64,000 bases of DNA from an uncultured Caulobacter sp. (GCF_947036865.1 NZ_CAMQSF010000013.1:22630-86629); one strand, 5' to 3'; positions 26,717 through 36,527 are shown, numbered from the stretch's first letter. The notes: generated by a model from the letters alone, not told the origin. A program made the numbers and translations.

Positions 26717-27418
26717 CTAGACCACCGCTCCGAACAGCTTGCCGATCAGGGCCGTGGCGGCCAGGGCCAGCGCGCCCCAGAACGTCACGCGCAGCATCGG
26801 CTTCAGCGGCGGGGCGCCGCCCGCCCAGGCGCCGAGCGCGCCGAGGACGGCCAGGAAGATCAGGGTGGCGACCGTGACCACGGGCAGGATCACCGGCAGG
26901 GGCGCGAGGATCGCCACCAGAAGCGGCATGACCGCCCCGACGGCGAAGGTCGTCGCCGAGGTCAGGGCCGCCTGGACGGGACGGGCGGTCAGGTGCTCGG
27001 AGATCCCCAGCTCGTCGCGGGCGTGGGCCGCCAGGGCGTCGCCGGCGTTCAACTGCACCGCCACCTGTCGCGCCAGGTCCGGCGTCAGGCCTCGCGCGAC
27101 ATAGATCGCCGTCATCTCCTCGAGTTCGGCCTCGGGCTGGGTCTCCAGCTCCAGCCGTTCGCGGGCCAGGTCGGCGGACTCGCTGTCGGCCTGGGACGCG
27201 ACGGAGACGTATTCGCCGGCCGCCATCGACATCGCCCCGGCCACGAGGCCCGCGCTCGCGGCCAGCACGATCGGGCCGCGCGTGGCCTGCGCCGCCGCCA
27301 CCCCGACGATCAGCGCCGCGGTCGAGACGATGCCGTCATTGGCGCCCAGCACGGCCGCGCGCAGCCAGCCGATCCGCGAGACGGCGTGTCGTTCGTCGTG
27401 AGCCCTGTCCCGCGCCAT
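26717..27418 (-). CDS. VIT1/CCC1-family membrane transporter
   Basis: 233 residues from ATG 27418. The first helix carries LRAAVLGANDGIVSTAALIV and then GAMSMAAGEYVSVASQADSE, the signature of VIT/CCC1 iron or manganese transporters. A hydrophilic segment rich in Glu (about 75-125) corresponds to the cytosolic metal-binding region, and two or three helices follow. Homologues export Fe(II) or Mn(II) or move them into stores. It sits between epmB and the TerB gene on the same strand, with about 50-60 bp gaps; a functional link to EF-P is not evident. Confidence 0.88.
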   Translation of the reverse strand: MARDRAHDERHAVSRIGWLRAAVLGANDGIVSTAALIVGVAAAQATRGPIVLAASAGLVAGAMSMAAGEYVSVASQADSESADLARERLELETQPEAELEEMTAIYVARGLTPDLARQVAVQLNAGDALAAHARDELGISEHLTARPVQAALTSATTFAVGAVMPLLVAILAPLPVILPVVTVATLIFLAVLGALGAWAGGAPPLKPMLRVTFWGALALAATALIGKLFGAVV

Positions 27419-27480
27419 TGGCCGCTCCCCTTCGCTCGCGCCACTTTGGACCAGAAGGGGACGCCGGGCGTTGATCGCGG

Positions 27481-27909
27481 TCAAGCGCTGGGTCTGGGCC
27501 AAAGCACGAGCGCCGTCGGGCGCACGTCCAGCCAATCGCAAATGTCGAGCAGCAGGGACCGCTCCTCGGCCGTCAAGCCGCCGTCGATCGCCACCGCCGT
27601 GGCGGCGGCCGCGATGTCGGGGGCCGCCGATCGTCCCTTCAAGGCGCGGATCATCAGTTCGGCTTCGGCCCAGGCTTCCTCCGGTCGCGCCTCGAAGCCG
27701 GCCTCCAAGGCCTCGAACGCCGTCAGCGCGTCGTCGATGAAGGCGACGCCCTCGTCGCCAGAGGGCGGCGCGCGCGCCCCCAGGCTTTCGATCATCCGGC
27801 CGCGCTCGTCAGGGGTCACCTCGCCATCGGCCTGGGCGATCAGCAGGCACGCCGCGACCAGGGCCTGGACCGGGCCGAGCGCGCCGGTCGCGAAGGGACT
27901 TATCGCCAT
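27481..27909 (-). CDS. TerB-like (tellurite resistance family) protein
   Basis: 142 residues from ATG 27909. Two related acidic helical segments, LLIAQADGEVTPDERGRM and AVAIDGGLTAEERSLLLDI, carry the D-G-x-x-x-x-E pattern of TerB-type domains, which bind metal ions in some members. No signal peptide or membrane segment. The start overlaps the end of a 61-residue ORF by ten bases, suggesting coupled translation. The precise function is unknown, and tellurite resistance is only the family name. Confidence 0.75.
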   Translation of the reverse strand: MAISPFATGALGPVQALVAACLLIAQADGEVTPDERGRMIESLGARAPPSGDEGVAFIDDALTAFEALEAGFEARPEEAWAEAELMIRALKGRSAAPDIAAAATAVAIDGGLTAEERSLLLDICDWLDVRPTALVLWPRPSA

Positions 27910-28085
27910 CGCGCGGCCGTGGCGTTCATCTCCAGGCCTCCGAGCTGTTCGCGCAGGCGCTCGCGACGAAGGTCCCAAAGCCGCATCATGCCTCTGTCCG
28001 GCGTCGGCTTCCGGGCCTCCTCGTACAGGGCGCGCGTCATCCGCGCGATCTCGGCGCGCATCTGTCGGGCGTTCAACAAGGTCAA
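27900..28085 (-). CDS. Small hypothetical protein (61 residues) coupled to the TerB gene
   Basis: The frame starts at TTG 28085 with AGGAGGAG about ten bases upstream (ATG 28061 is an alternative) and stops inside the first codons of the TerB gene. The product is basic and helical, rich in Arg, Leu and Glu, with no cysteine or membrane segment. The strong RBS and the overlap argue that it is real. I do not recognise a family, and no function can be given. Confidence 0.5.
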   Translation of the reverse strand: MTLLNARQMRAEIARMTRALYEEARKPTPDRGMMRLWDLRRERLREQLGGLEMNATAARWR

Positions 28086-28307
28086 GGTCAGCGCTCCTCC
28101 TTATGTGGGGGCGCGCTCGACGGCGGGCTTGGGAACGGCGGGAGGGGACGGCCGCCTGGACCCGACATCGAGCGCACCCGATGCGGTCCGACATCACGTT
28201 CGACCAGGGGTGTCGAAACGCCAGAGGGGCCCGGCCCGCCTATTGGATTTGGGCGACGCCTTGGCGGCCGCAAGAGGCCTTTCCGAAAATTTCCGAGGAG
28301 GGCGTCT

Positions 28308-29354
28308 TCACCCCGCCACCGGCGTCCAGATCACGTCCTCGATGCGCCGCGCGCCGGCGGCCAGCAGAACCAGCCGATCGAAGCCCAGGGCCGAGCCCGA
28401 GGCCTCGGGCATGTGCGCCAGGGCGGCCAGGAAGTCCTCGTCGAGCGGATAGCGCTCGCCATAGACGCGGGCCTTCTCGTCCATCTCGATCAGGAAGCGC
28501 CGGCGCTGTTCGGCGGGGTCGGTCAGTTCGCCGAAGGCGTTGGCCAGCTCCACCCCGCAGGCATAGAGCTCGAACCGTTCGGCCACGCGCGGATCGGCGG
28601 CCTTCGGGCGGGCCAGGGCGGCCTCCGAGATCGGGTATTCGCACAGGATGGTCGCGCGGCCCTCGCCCAGGCGCGGCTCGACCTTCTCGACCAGGATGCG
28701 GCTGAAGACGTCGGCCCAGCCGTCATCGTCGGCCACCCGGATCCCGGCGGCGCGGGCGGCGGCGGCCAGGGCGTCGCGGTCGGTCGACCCGTCCGCCGAG
28801 ACGCTGGCCAGGAGCTCGACCCCGGCATGGCGCGCGAAGGCCTCGGCCACCGACAGGCGCTCGGGCGCGGCGAACGGATCGCAGGCCATGCCCCTGAAGT
28901 CGAAGCGCCGCGTCCCCGCCGTCTCGGCCGCCAGGGCCAGCAGGGTCGCGCAGTCGTCCATCAGGACCTCGTAGGCCGCGCCCGCGCGATACCACTCCAG
29001 CATCGTGAACTCGGGATGATGCAGCGGCCCGCGCTCGCGATTGCGCCAAACCTTGCCCAGGCTGAAGATCCTTTCCTCGCCCGCCGCCAGCAGCTTCTTG
29101 CAGGCGAACTCCGGCGAGGTGTGCAGATAGAGGGGGCTGGCCTCGCCCGAGGTGGTCAGAGCCTCCGTCGCGAAGGCGTGCAGATGAGCCTCGTTACCGG
29201 GCGAGACCTGCAGGGCGGCGGCCTCGACCTCCTCGAAGCCCTCGCGGTCGAACCAGGCGCGGACGGCCTTGGTGATCCGGTTGCGGGCCAGCAGGAACGG
29301 CCGCCGGTCAGCGTGGACGTCGGCGCGCCACCAGGTCGACGAAGGTGTGGTCAA
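28308..29354 (-). CDS. epmA: Elongation factor P (R)-beta-lysine ligase (EpmA/PoxA/GenX)
   Basis: 348 residues, a class II lysyl-tRNA synthetase core without the tRNA anticodon domain. Visible motifs are [15 protein letters not shown], the motif 2 loop [33 protein letters not shown], and motif 3 [11 protein letters not shown] near the end. EpmA activates beta-lysine with ATP and attaches it to a conserved EF-P lysine. It is divergent from efp with 121 bp between the starts, so their promoters share that gap. EpmB lies 1.6 kb downstream on the same strand. Confidence 0.94.
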   Translation of the reverse strand: MTTPSSTWWRADVHADRRPFLLARNRITKAVRAWFDREGFEEVEAAALQVSPGNEAHLHAFATEALTTSGEASPLYLHTSPEFACKKLLAAGEERIFSLGKVWRNRERGPLHHPEFTMLEWYRAGAAYEVLMDDCATLLALAAETAGTRRFDFRGMACDPFAAPERLSVAEAFARHAGVELLASVSADGSTDRDALAAAARAAGIRVADDDGWADVFSRILVEKVEPRLGEGRATILCEYPISEAALARPKAADPRVAERFELYACGVELANAFGELTDPAEQRRRFLIEMDEKARVYGERYPLDEDFLAALAHMPEASGSALGFDRLVLLAAGARRIEDVIWTPVAG

Positions 29355-29475
29355 GGCTCGGAAACCGAAGAGGCTGGAGATTTCGCCCCTTTCGCTATAC
29401 GAGGGCGCTCACGGATCAATAGCACGAACGCGCCCGCGACCTCGCGCGCGCATTCTTCCCAAGGACGGTACGTAC

Positions 29476-30042
29476 GTGAAGGTCGCAGCCAGCTCGCTCC
29501 GCAAAGGCTCCGTCGTCGATATGGACGGCAAGCTCTATGTCGTTCTGAGCGCCGAGAACATCCACCCCGGCAAGGGCACCCCGGTGACCCAGCTGAACAT
29601 GCGCCGCATCTCGGACGGCGTGAAGGTCTCGGAACGCTACCGCACGACCGAGCAGGTCGAGCGCGCCTTCGTCGACGACCGCGACCACACCTTCCTCTAC
29701 CAGGACGGCGACGGCTTCCACTTCATGAACCCGGAGACCTACGACCAGCTGGTGGCCACCGAGGAAGTGGTCGGCGACGCCGCCCCGTACCTGCAGGAAG
29801 GCATGACCGTCATCCTGTCGACGCACAACGACGTGCCGATCGCCATCGAGCTGCCGCGCACGGTGATCCTGGAGATCGTCGACACCGAACCGTCGGTGAA
29901 GGGCCAGACCGCCAGCTCGTCCTACAAGCCGGCCGTGCTGAGCAACGGCGTCAAGACGACCGTGCCGCCTTACATCACCTCGGGCACCAAGGTGGTGATC
30001 CTGACGGAAGACGGCTCGTACGTGGAACGCGCCAAGGACTAA
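29476..30042 (+). CDS. efp: Elongation factor P
   Basis: 188 residues from GTG 29476, with AAGGA nine bases upstream. EF-P enters the ribosomal E-site and relieves stalling at polyproline. Three beta-barrel domains are visible: the KOW-like N-domain, the OB domain starting near residue 66, and the C-domain with PSVKGQTAS and a final [10 protein letters not shown]. The loop HPGKGTP places the modified lysine at K33, as in beta-lysylated EF-P of gammaproteobacteria, and the epmA and epmB genes nearby support that modification. A good terminator follows. Confidence 0.96.
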   Translation: MKVAASSLRKGSVVDMDGKLYVVLSAENIHPGKGTPVTQLNMRRISDGVKVSERYRTTEQVERAFVDDRDHTFLYQDGDGFHFMNPETYDQLVATEEVVGDAAPYLQEGMTVILSTHNDVPIAIELPRTVILEIVDTEPSVKGQTASSSYKPAVLSNGVKTTVPPYITSGTKVVILTEDGSYVERAKD

Positions 30043-30066
30043 GCGTCCTTCGGCCTCCGAACGACG

Positions 30067-30104
30067 AAAGGCCCGGTGGGAGACCACCGGGCCTTTTTAT
30101 TTTC
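30067..30104 (+). terminator. Rho-independent terminator after efp
   Basis: AAAGGCCCGGTGG-GAGA-CCACCGGGCCTTT is followed by TTATTTT. It lies 25 bases after the efp stop codon and just before a palindromic repeat. Confidence 0.92.
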
Positions 30105-30111
30105 CGAAAAG

Positions 30112-30218
30112 CTTGTCATCCCGGCCGCGGCGAAGCGGAGAGCCGGGACCCAGGGCAACCGCGCCGGGCGTGGCTCCTGGGTCCCGGACAGCCTCTGCGA
30201 GGCTTCCGGGATGACAAG
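30112..30218. repeat. Dispersed palindromic element, GTCATCCCGG type (copy 2)
   Basis: The ends are CTTGTCATCCCGG and CCGGGATGACAAG, perfectly complementary. Internal pieces (GAGAGCCGGGACCCAGGG and CCTGGGTCCCGGACAGCCTC) match the copy at 4747-4856 in the opposite orientation. It lies between efp and the TonB receptor gene. Confidence 0.8.
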
Positions 30219-30273
30219 GTGGGTTAGGCCTTCGAAGTCCGTCGCCGTTCTTCTCAAGAAGAACGGCGGCAGC

Positions 30274-32739
30274 CTAGAACTCCGCCGACAGGGTCAGGAA
30301 GCCCATGCGCGGCGGTTGCGGGAAGGCGCCGTAGCCGCCCGAGTTGCTGGTCACCGAGGCCGTCGAGACGCCCTTCTTGTCGAACAGGTTGGTGACGTTG
30401 GCCGTCAGGCGCACGCCCTTGACCATGGCGCCCGCCGGCATGTCGAACGTGTAGCCGGCCTGCAGGTCGACCAGCATCATCGACTTGACCGACAGGTCGT
30501 TCAGATAGGTCACGTAGCGGCGGCCGACATAGTCGCCGCTGATCTGGGCGTCGAACCGGCCATAGTTGAAGCGGGCGATCGTCTTGTTCATCCACTTCGG
30601 CGTCAGCGGCACGTACTTGCCGCCGGTGGCGACCGTGACCGGCTGGGTGACGCCGTTCACGACCGTGGTGCCCGACTGGTAGTCGCTGTCGTACTTGGAC
30701 TGGTTGTACGAGACGGCGTTGTAGAGCTGGAAGTGCTCGCCGAACTTCAGCGTGCCGGCCACGTCGACGCCCTTGGTGGTGACGCCGCCGACATTGGCCA
30801 GGATGGCCGGCGCCGGGTTGATGAAGTTGAACGGCGCGATGTTCAGCAGGCGGTTGCTGAACTTGACGTCATAGGCGTTGATCTGGCCCTCGAAGCCGGT
30901 GATCACGCCCCAGTTGACGCTGTGGCGGCTGCGCAGACCCGCTTCATAGGTCCACGAGGTCTCGGGCTTCACCGTCGTCTTGAACAGCTCGAACGCGGCT
31001 TGCGTGCCCAGGCTCCAGGCCGAGAAGCCGTAGAAGCCGCTGCCGGCGCCGTACGGGATGAACTGGCGCATGTTCTGCTGGACGTTGACGAAGACCTGCT
31101 CGTTCTCGGTCGCGTCCCACAGCAGGCCCGCCTGCGGCAGGAACCACTTGTTCGACTCGATCGAGCCGGTCGGATAGCGGACCGGCACGGCGACCGTGGG
31201 CAGGTTCTGCTGGTTGATCGGGAACTTGCCGTGCGCGGTCTGCAGACTGGACTTGAAGCCCGCTTGCAGCAGCAGCTTCGGCGTCACGCGCCACTGGTCC
31301 TGCAGGTGCAGCTGGATGTCGTTGGTGAAGAACTCGGCCGCGTACTGGGTCAGCACCTTCTTGCCGCGCGGCACGTCGTACGGCGACAGGTCGTTGTTCT
31401 CCTTGGTCATCGGATACCAGGCGCGCTGCTGGGCCGGTTCGTTGTGCTCGAACCAGACGCCGCCCTTGAGCTGGTGGTCGCCCAGGGTCCACTCGACCGT
31501 CGAGATCGCGCCCGGACGGTTGATCCGGTACTCGGTGGTGCGCACGGCGTAGCCGGTGCCGCCGAACAGGTTGACGATGTTGGTCAGGGTCGCGGGGCTG
31601 GTGGTCGTGCCGACCACGAGGCTCGGATAGTAGGTCGCGAACAGGCCCGGCAGACCGGCGGTGTTGACCGGACCGGCCACGATGCCGCGACCGAAGTTGT
31701 AGTGATAATAGGCCTGGTTGGTCCAGGTGAAGTTCGGCGTCGGCTTCCAGGCGTACTTCACGTACGACAGGATGTCCTCGCGCTGGGCGGCGCTGAAGCA
31801 GTTCGAGAAGTTGTTGCCCTGGGCCGGCGGCGGGGTGCCCGGGCCGCCGGTCAGATTGGCGACGCAGCCGGCCAGGTCCGGATAGATGAAGGCGCGGCTA
31901 TAGGGCGTGAAGTTCTGCGCCGCGGCGGTCTGCTGGTTGCCGAAGGCGGTGGCGTCCTCGTTCGGCTCCACCTTCATCTGCCAGTCGGCGTAGAAGGTCA
32001 GGGCGCCGTGCTCGGTGTCGCGGACCAGCTTCAGGTTCACCTGATGGCCGCGCTGGTGGCCGTTGAAGTCCCAGGCCTTGGCGTCCTGGCGCAGGTACGA
32101 GACGTAGCCGCGGAAGCCGTTGCCCAGGTCGCCACCCTCAAGACGCACGAAGGTGCGGAAGGCGTCGTGGCTGCCGACGGTCTGGTTGACGGTCAGGCCG
32201 CGCTCGGCCGCCGGGTCGCGGCTGAAGGTTTCGATCGCGCCGCCCAGGTTGCTGGTCGAGGGCACGCCCAGCGAACCGGCGCCCGAGGACAGGGTGACGC
32301 GCGAGACGTTCTCGCTGGTGACCGAGCGCGAGACCGACAGGCCGTTGTAGTTGCCGTACTGCTGGTCGCCCAGCGGCACCCCGTCCATCGTGTAGCCCAG
32401 TTGCTGGGTCGAGAAGCCGTGGACGAACAGCGACAGGTTCTGCTCGTTGTTGCCCCACGGATCGGCGGTCCGATAGATCACGCCGGGCAGGAACTGGATC
32501 GCCTTCAGCGGGCTGGCGCCGGGCAGGACGCGCTGGATCTGCTGGGCTTCCATGGCCACCGCCGAGCGCGTCTCGCGCTGGCTGGTGATGATGACCTGCT
32601 CGACATTGGTGGCGTCGGTGTCGGCGGCGGGCGTCGTCGGGGCGGTCTCGGCGGCCTGGGCGGCGCCGGCCATCAGGGCGGCGATCGCCGCGCCGCACCA
32701 GAGCGTCGTCTGGCGCTGGATCGAACGTGTGGATGACAT
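30274..32739 (-). CDS. TonB-dependent outer membrane receptor
   Basis: 821 residues. A signal peptide ends near AAQAAE. The TonB-box region (about 45-55) contains EQVIITSQRE. The plug domain is recognisable from LKAIQFLPGVIYRTADPWG, VHGFSTQQLGYTMDGVPLGD and LGVPSTSNLGGAIE, and the rest is a 22-strand barrel ending in the aromatic LTLSAEF. It takes up an unidentified large substrate across the outer membrane. There is no cognate sigma or anti-sigma gene, and no substrate enzyme adjoins it. The hybrid kinase gene lies upstream on the same strand, 133 bp away, but a link is not shown. Confidence 0.94.
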   Translation of the reverse strand: MSSTRSIQRQTTLWCGAAIAALMAGAAQAAETAPTTPAADTDATNVEQVIITSQRETRSAVAMEAQQIQRVLPGASPLKAIQFLPGVIYRTADPWGNNEQNLSLFVHGFSTQQLGYTMDGVPLGDQQYGNYNGLSVSRSVTSENVSRVTLSSGAGSLGVPSTSNLGGAIETFSRDPAAERGLTVNQTVGSHDAFRTFVRLEGGDLGNGFRGYVSYLRQDAKAWDFNGHQRGHQVNLKLVRDTEHGALTFYADWQMKVEPNEDATAFGNQQTAAAQNFTPYSRAFIYPDLAGCVANLTGGPGTPPPAQGNNFSNCFSAAQREDILSYVKYAWKPTPNFTWTNQAYYHYNFGRGIVAGPVNTAGLPGLFATYYPSLVVGTTTSPATLTNIVNLFGGTGYAVRTTEYRINRPGAISTVEWTLGDHQLKGGVWFEHNEPAQQRAWYPMTKENNDLSPYDVPRGKKVLTQYAAEFFTNDIQLHLQDQWRVTPKLLLQAGFKSSLQTAHGKFPINQQNLPTVAVPVRYPTGSIESNKWFLPQAGLLWDATENEQVFVNVQQNMRQFIPYGAGSGFYGFSAWSLGTQAAFELFKTTVKPETSWTYEAGLRSRHSVNWGVITGFEGQINAYDVKFSNRLLNIAPFNFINPAPAILANVGGVTTKGVDVAGTLKFGEHFQLYNAVSYNQSKYDSDYQSGTTVVNGVTQPVTVATGGKYVPLTPKWMNKTIARFNYGRFDAQISGDYVGRRYVTYLNDLSVKSMMLVDLQAGYTFDMPAGAMVKGVRLTANVTNLFDKKGVSTASVTSNSGGYGAFPQPPRMGFLTLSAEF

Positions 32740-32871
32740 CTGCGGTATCCCCCTTCGCGGTGCGATTGGCCGGGGATAGGGACGCCATAAGACGATGCCG
32801 CGACAGAACCGCGACGGGCGTGTGATTGTGGCGCCGCCGCAACAGTGGTTAACGCGCGCCGTCGCCTTGCG

Positions 32872-34605
32872 TCAGCCCGCCGCCGCGCGGCGGTTCAGGC
32901 GGCCGATGGTCGAGACCAGGGTCGCCATCTCGATCGGCTTCTCGATGAAGGCGTCCATCCCCGCCGACAGCGCCTCGGAGCGCTCGTCGTCCATCACCCC
33001 GGCGGTCAGACAGATGATCGGCATCTTGTCCCAGCGGCGCTCGGCGCGGATGCGGCGCGTGGCTTCCAGTCCGCTCATCCGCGGCATGTTGAAGTCGATC
33101 AGCATCATGTCGAAGTCGCCCTGGCCCAGGGCCTCGATCGCGCCCTCGCCGTCGCCGGCCTCGGCGACCTCATAGCCCAGCGGCGTCAGCATCCGCTCGA
33201 TGACCTTGCGATTGATCGGATAGTCGTCGACCACCAGCAACCGCAGCGGCGACACCGGCTCCGCCTCGGCGAGCTTGGCCACGGGCAGGTCGCACAGGAA
33301 GGTCAGGACGAAGGTCGAGCCCTTGCCGACCTCGCTGCGGGCCGTGACCGCGCCGCCCATCATCTGGGCCAGTCGCCGGGTGATGTTGAGGCCCAGGCCC
33401 GTGCCGCCGGTTCGCCGCGCGGTCGCGGCGTCCGCCTGGACGAAAGGCGTGAACAGCCGCTCCAGCACGTCCGGCCGGATGCCGATGCCGGTGTCGGCGA
33501 CGGAGACCTTGATGCGCAGGCGGTCGGCCTCGGCGGGCTCGCAGGCCACCCGCACCAGGATCTGGCCGAACGGCGTGAACTTGACGGCGTTGGAGATCAG
33601 ATTGGCCAGGCACTGGCGAACGCGCAACGGGTCGAAGACCAGTTCGGCCGGGACGGAGTCGTCGACCCGCAGGGTGATCGTGGTTCCCTTTTCCCGGGCC
33701 TGAGGTTCGTTGATCCGCACCACCCGGTCGACCAGCTGGCGCAGGTCGCCGGCGATCGGCGCGATCTCCAGCTTGCCCGCCTCGATCTTGGCGAAATCGA
33801 GCACGTCGTTTAGCAGGCCCATCAGCGTGCGGCCGGACTCCTCCAGAAGTTCGACCTGGTCGCGCTGCTCCGCCGCCAGGCGACCCAGCTTCAGGGCCTG
33901 GGACAGGCCCAGCATGCCGTTCAGCGGCGTGCGCAGTTCATGGCTCATCAGGGCCAGGAACTCGGACTTGGCCTGGCTGGCGGCCTCGGCCTCGCTCTTG
34001 GCCCGCTCCAGCGCCCGGCCCTGCTGACCATTGGTCTGCGCCGCCTTGGCGGTATAGGTGATCAGGATGATCGCCGAGGCGCACAGCGCCACGCGCTGCG
34101 AGAGCGGAAAGTCGTTGAAGACGCCGCACAGCAACAGCAGCAGGGTCGAGGATCCGCCGCCGATGATCAGCAGCAGGGTCTTGGACCGGGCGGTGAAGGC
34201 CTGGGCGTGAACCAGGAAGGACGAGACGACGCAGAACGCCGCCAGCCGCAGCGCCGGGGTCTCCCGCCGCCAGAGCATGATCGCCAGCGACCACCAGACG
34301 ACGTTCATCCAGGTCACGGCGGCCACATAGGCCATGCGCTGGGCGGCGCCGACCGGCCGCTCGTCGCGCTGCGGACGGCTGCAGACCCACACGCCCGCCT
34401 CGGCGGTGGCGACGGCCAAGCCCCACAGCAAGCCGCCGCGCATGTCGACCGCCAGAGCGTAGACCAGCGCGGTCGCCGCGCAGATCGCCAGCCGCACGCC
34501 CAGGGTCGGAAGGCTGCGCGCCGTGACCGAGGTCACGTCCTGGTCAAGCCACTCGGCAAATCGCGGCAAAGAGCCCCCCGCCCTAAGGAATTTTACCGTT
34601 ACCAA
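32872..34605 (-). CDS. Membrane-bound hybrid histidine kinase
   Basis: 577 residues. About six hydrophobic segments (35-205) form an N-terminal sensor without an obvious periplasmic domain. A short coiled coil leads into HisKA with the H-box SEFLALMSHELRTPLNGM. The HATPase shows NLISNAVKFTP, DTGIGI and GTGLGLNITRR. A C-terminal receiver has LLVVDDYPIN, the phospho-acceptor in LIDFNMPRMSG, and IEKP. The output partner is not encoded nearby. A terminator of etfA lies just upstream, so it is its own transcription unit. Confidence 0.94.
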   Translation of the reverse strand: MVTVKFLRAGGSLPRFAEWLDQDVTSVTARSLPTLGVRLAICAATALVYALAVDMRGGLLWGLAVATAEAGVWVCSRPQRDERPVGAAQRMAYVAAVTWMNVVWWSLAIMLWRRETPALRLAAFCVVSSFLVHAQAFTARSKTLLLIIGGGSSTLLLLLCGVFNDFPLSQRVALCASAIILITYTAKAAQTNGQQGRALERAKSEAEAASQAKSEFLALMSHELRTPLNGMLGLSQALKLGRLAAEQRDQVELLEESGRTLMGLLNDVLDFAKIEAGKLEIAPIAGDLRQLVDRVVRINEPQAREKGTTITLRVDDSVPAELVFDPLRVRQCLANLISNAVKFTPFGQILVRVACEPAEADRLRIKVSVADTGIGIRPDVLERLFTPFVQADAATARRTGGTGLGLNITRRLAQMMGGAVTARSEVGKGSTFVLTFLCDLPVAKLAEAEPVSPLRLLVVDDYPINRKVIERMLTPLGYEVAEAGDGEGAIEALGQGDFDMMLIDFNMPRMSGLEATRRIRAERRWDKMPIICLTAGVMDDERSEALSAGMDAFIEKPIEMATLVSTIGRLNRRAAAG

Positions 34606-34658
34606 GCTTCATAGCGCGGTGTCCGGTGGTTGCAAGGCGGCGCGTGGTATCGGCGAAG

Positions 34659-34693
34659 CAAAAAGGCCCGGAGTCGCCTCCGAGCCTTTTTCC
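34659..34693 (-). terminator. Rho-independent terminator of etfBA
   Basis: AAAAAGGCCCGGAG-TCGC-CTCCGAGCCTTTTT. On the minus strand it lies about 30 bases after the etfA stop codon and is followed by TTTTTGCTT. The opposite strand has a U-run as well. Confidence 0.88.
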
Positions 34694-34723
34694 TTACGAG
34701 TGTTCAGCCATCTTGGCCGATAT

Positions 34724-35665
34724 TTACTTGCCCGCCGCCGCCAGGGCTTCCATCAGTTCAGGAACGGCGGTCTTGTAATCGGCGACCAGGCCATAGTCGG
34801 CCACCTGGAAGATCGGCGCGTCGGCGTCCTTGTTGATCGCGACGATCACCTTGGAGTCCTTCATACCGGCCAGGTGCTGGATGGCGCCCGAGATGCCGAT
34901 GGCCAGGTAGAGCTGCGGGGCCACGACCTTGCCGGTCTGGCCGACCTGGTAGTCGTTGGGGGCGTAGCCGGCGTCGACGGCCGCGCGCGAGGCGCCGACG
35001 GCGGCGCCCAGCTTGTCGGCCAGCGGTTCGATCACGCGCTGGAACTCTTCCGCCGAACCCATGGCGCGACCGCCGGAGACGACGATCTTGGCCGCGGCGA
35101 GCTCCGGACGGTCGGACTTGACCATTTCTTCGCTGACGAAGCGGGTCTTGCCCGCGTCGGCGCCGCCGACGGTCTCCACCGAGGCCGAGCCGCCCTCGGC
35201 GGCGGCGGCGAAGGCGGTCGGACGCACGGTGATCACCTTCTTGGCGTCGGACGACTGCACCGTCTCGAGCGCGTTGCCGGCATAGATCGGGCGCGTGAAG
35301 GTGTCGGCCGAGACGACCTCGACGATGTCGCTGATCGGGGCGACGTCCAGCTTGGCGGCGACGCGCGGGGCGAAGTTCTTGCCGCCCGAGGTGGCCGGAA
35401 CCAGGATGGCGTCGTAGTTGCCGGCCAGCGCCAGCACCGCGTCGGCCTGAGCCTCGGCGATGCCGTGACCCAGGGCGTCGCTGTCGGCCAGCAGCACCTT
35501 GCGCACGCCGGCGATCTTGGCGGCCTGGTCGGCGACGGCCTTGGCGTCCTTGCCCAGGACCAGCACGTCGATGTCGCCCGAGATCTTCTGGGCGGCGGTC
35601 ACGGTCTTGTGGGTGGCGTCGCGCAGGTGCGCGTTGTCGTTATCGGCGACGACGAGAACAGCCAT
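34724..35665 (-). CDS. etfA: Electron transfer flavoprotein alpha subunit
   Basis: 313 residues. It holds most of the FAD-binding site of the EtfAB heterodimer that accepts electrons from acyl-CoA dehydrogenases and gives them to ETF:quinone oxidoreductase. The C-terminal FAD domain shows [45 protein letters not shown] and [20 protein letters not shown], all canonical. Its ATG overlaps the etfB stop by one base. A terminator follows, giving an etfBA unit. Confidence 0.97.
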   Translation of the reverse strand: MAVLVVADNDNAHLRDATHKTVTAAQKISGDIDVLVLGKDAKAVADQAAKIAGVRKVLLADSDALGHGIAEAQADAVLALAGNYDAILVPATSGGKNFAPRVAAKLDVAPISDIVEVVSADTFTRPIYAGNALETVQSSDAKKVITVRPTAFAAAAEGGSASVETVGGADAGKTRFVSEEMVKSDRPELAAAKIVVSGGRAMGSAEEFQRVIEPLADKLGAAVGASRAAVDAGYAPNDYQVGQTGKVVAPQLYLAIGISGAIQHLAGMKDSKVIVAINKDADAPIFQVADYGLVADYKTAVPELMEALAAAGK

Positions 35666-36411
35666 TACAGCACCCCCGCGGTGTTGAGCTTGGAAACGAG
35701 GTCGGCGGCGGTTTCCACCTTCACGCCGGCCGAGCGCTTGGCCGGTTCGGCGACCTTCAGGACCTTCAGGCGCGGCGCGACGTCGACGCCGTAGTCGGCG
35801 ACGGTCTTCGAGGCGATTTCCTTCTTCTTGGCCTTCATGATGTTCGGCAAGCTGGCGTAGCGCGGCTCGTTCAGGCGCAGGTCGGCGGTGATCACCGCCG
35901 GCAGGTCGACGTCCAGGGTCTGCAGACCGCCGTCGACTTCACGGGTGACCTTGGCGCTCGAGCCCGAGACTTCGACCGCCGAGGCGTAGGTGGCCTGCGG
36001 CCAGCCCAGCAGGGCCGACAGCATCTGGCCCACGGCGTTGTTGTCGCCGTCGATCGCCTGCTTGCCCATGATCACGAGGTTCGGATTTTCCTCGGCGACC
36101 ACGGCGGCCAGCAGCTTGGCCACGCCCAGCGGCTCGACGTCGGTGTCGGTGGTGATCAGGATGCCGCGATCACCGCCCATGGCCAGGGCCGTGCGGATGG
36201 TCTCCTGGGCTTGGGCCGGGCCGATGCTGACGATGACCACCTCGGTGGCCACGCCCTTTTCCTTCAGGCGCACGGCTTCCTCGACCGCGATCTCGCAGAA
36301 GGGGTTCATCGACATCTTGACGTTCGCGAGGTCGACCCCGGTCTGGTCCGCCTTCACGCGGGCCTTCACGTTGTAATCGATCACCCGTTTGACCGGGACT
36401 AGGACCTTCAT
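35665..36411 (-). CDS. etfB: Electron transfer flavoprotein beta subunit
   Basis: 248 residues from ATG 36411. The N-terminal [18 protein letters not shown] and [20 protein letters not shown] are family hallmarks. [40 protein letters not shown] and the recognition loop region (about 190-205, [20 protein letters not shown]) follow. The subunit binds AMP and the alpha subunit. The gene leads the etfBA operon. Upstream are a TCAAACGGTTGT motif (36528) and a GCGTAA repeat (36496-36518), both possible regulator sites. Confidence 0.97.
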   Translation of the reverse strand: MKVLVPVKRVIDYNVKARVKADQTGVDLANVKMSMNPFCEIAVEEAVRLKEKGVATEVVIVSIGPAQAQETIRTALAMGGDRGILITTDTDVEPLGVAKLLAAVVAEENPNLVIMGKQAIDGDNNAVGQMLSALLGWPQATYASAVEVSGSSAKVTREVDGGLQTLDVDLPAVITADLRLNEPRYASLPNIMKAKKKEIASKTVADYGVDVAPRLKVLKVAEPAKRSAGVKVETAADLVSKLNTAGVL

Positions 36412-36527
36412 CGGTTTCCACCGCCTCCAGGCTTGTGTTTTCTCCTGCTGGGCAACCGACTTAGCGTTTCGGCGCCGCAATGCAAGTTTCCCTTTGCGTA
36501 AGCGTAATGCGATAACGCGCCTGCGGT

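Noticed and set aside
25439..28705. A 1088-codon open frame on the plus strand
   Set aside because: It spans five genes with recognisable proteins on the other strand; it is an artefact of base composition.
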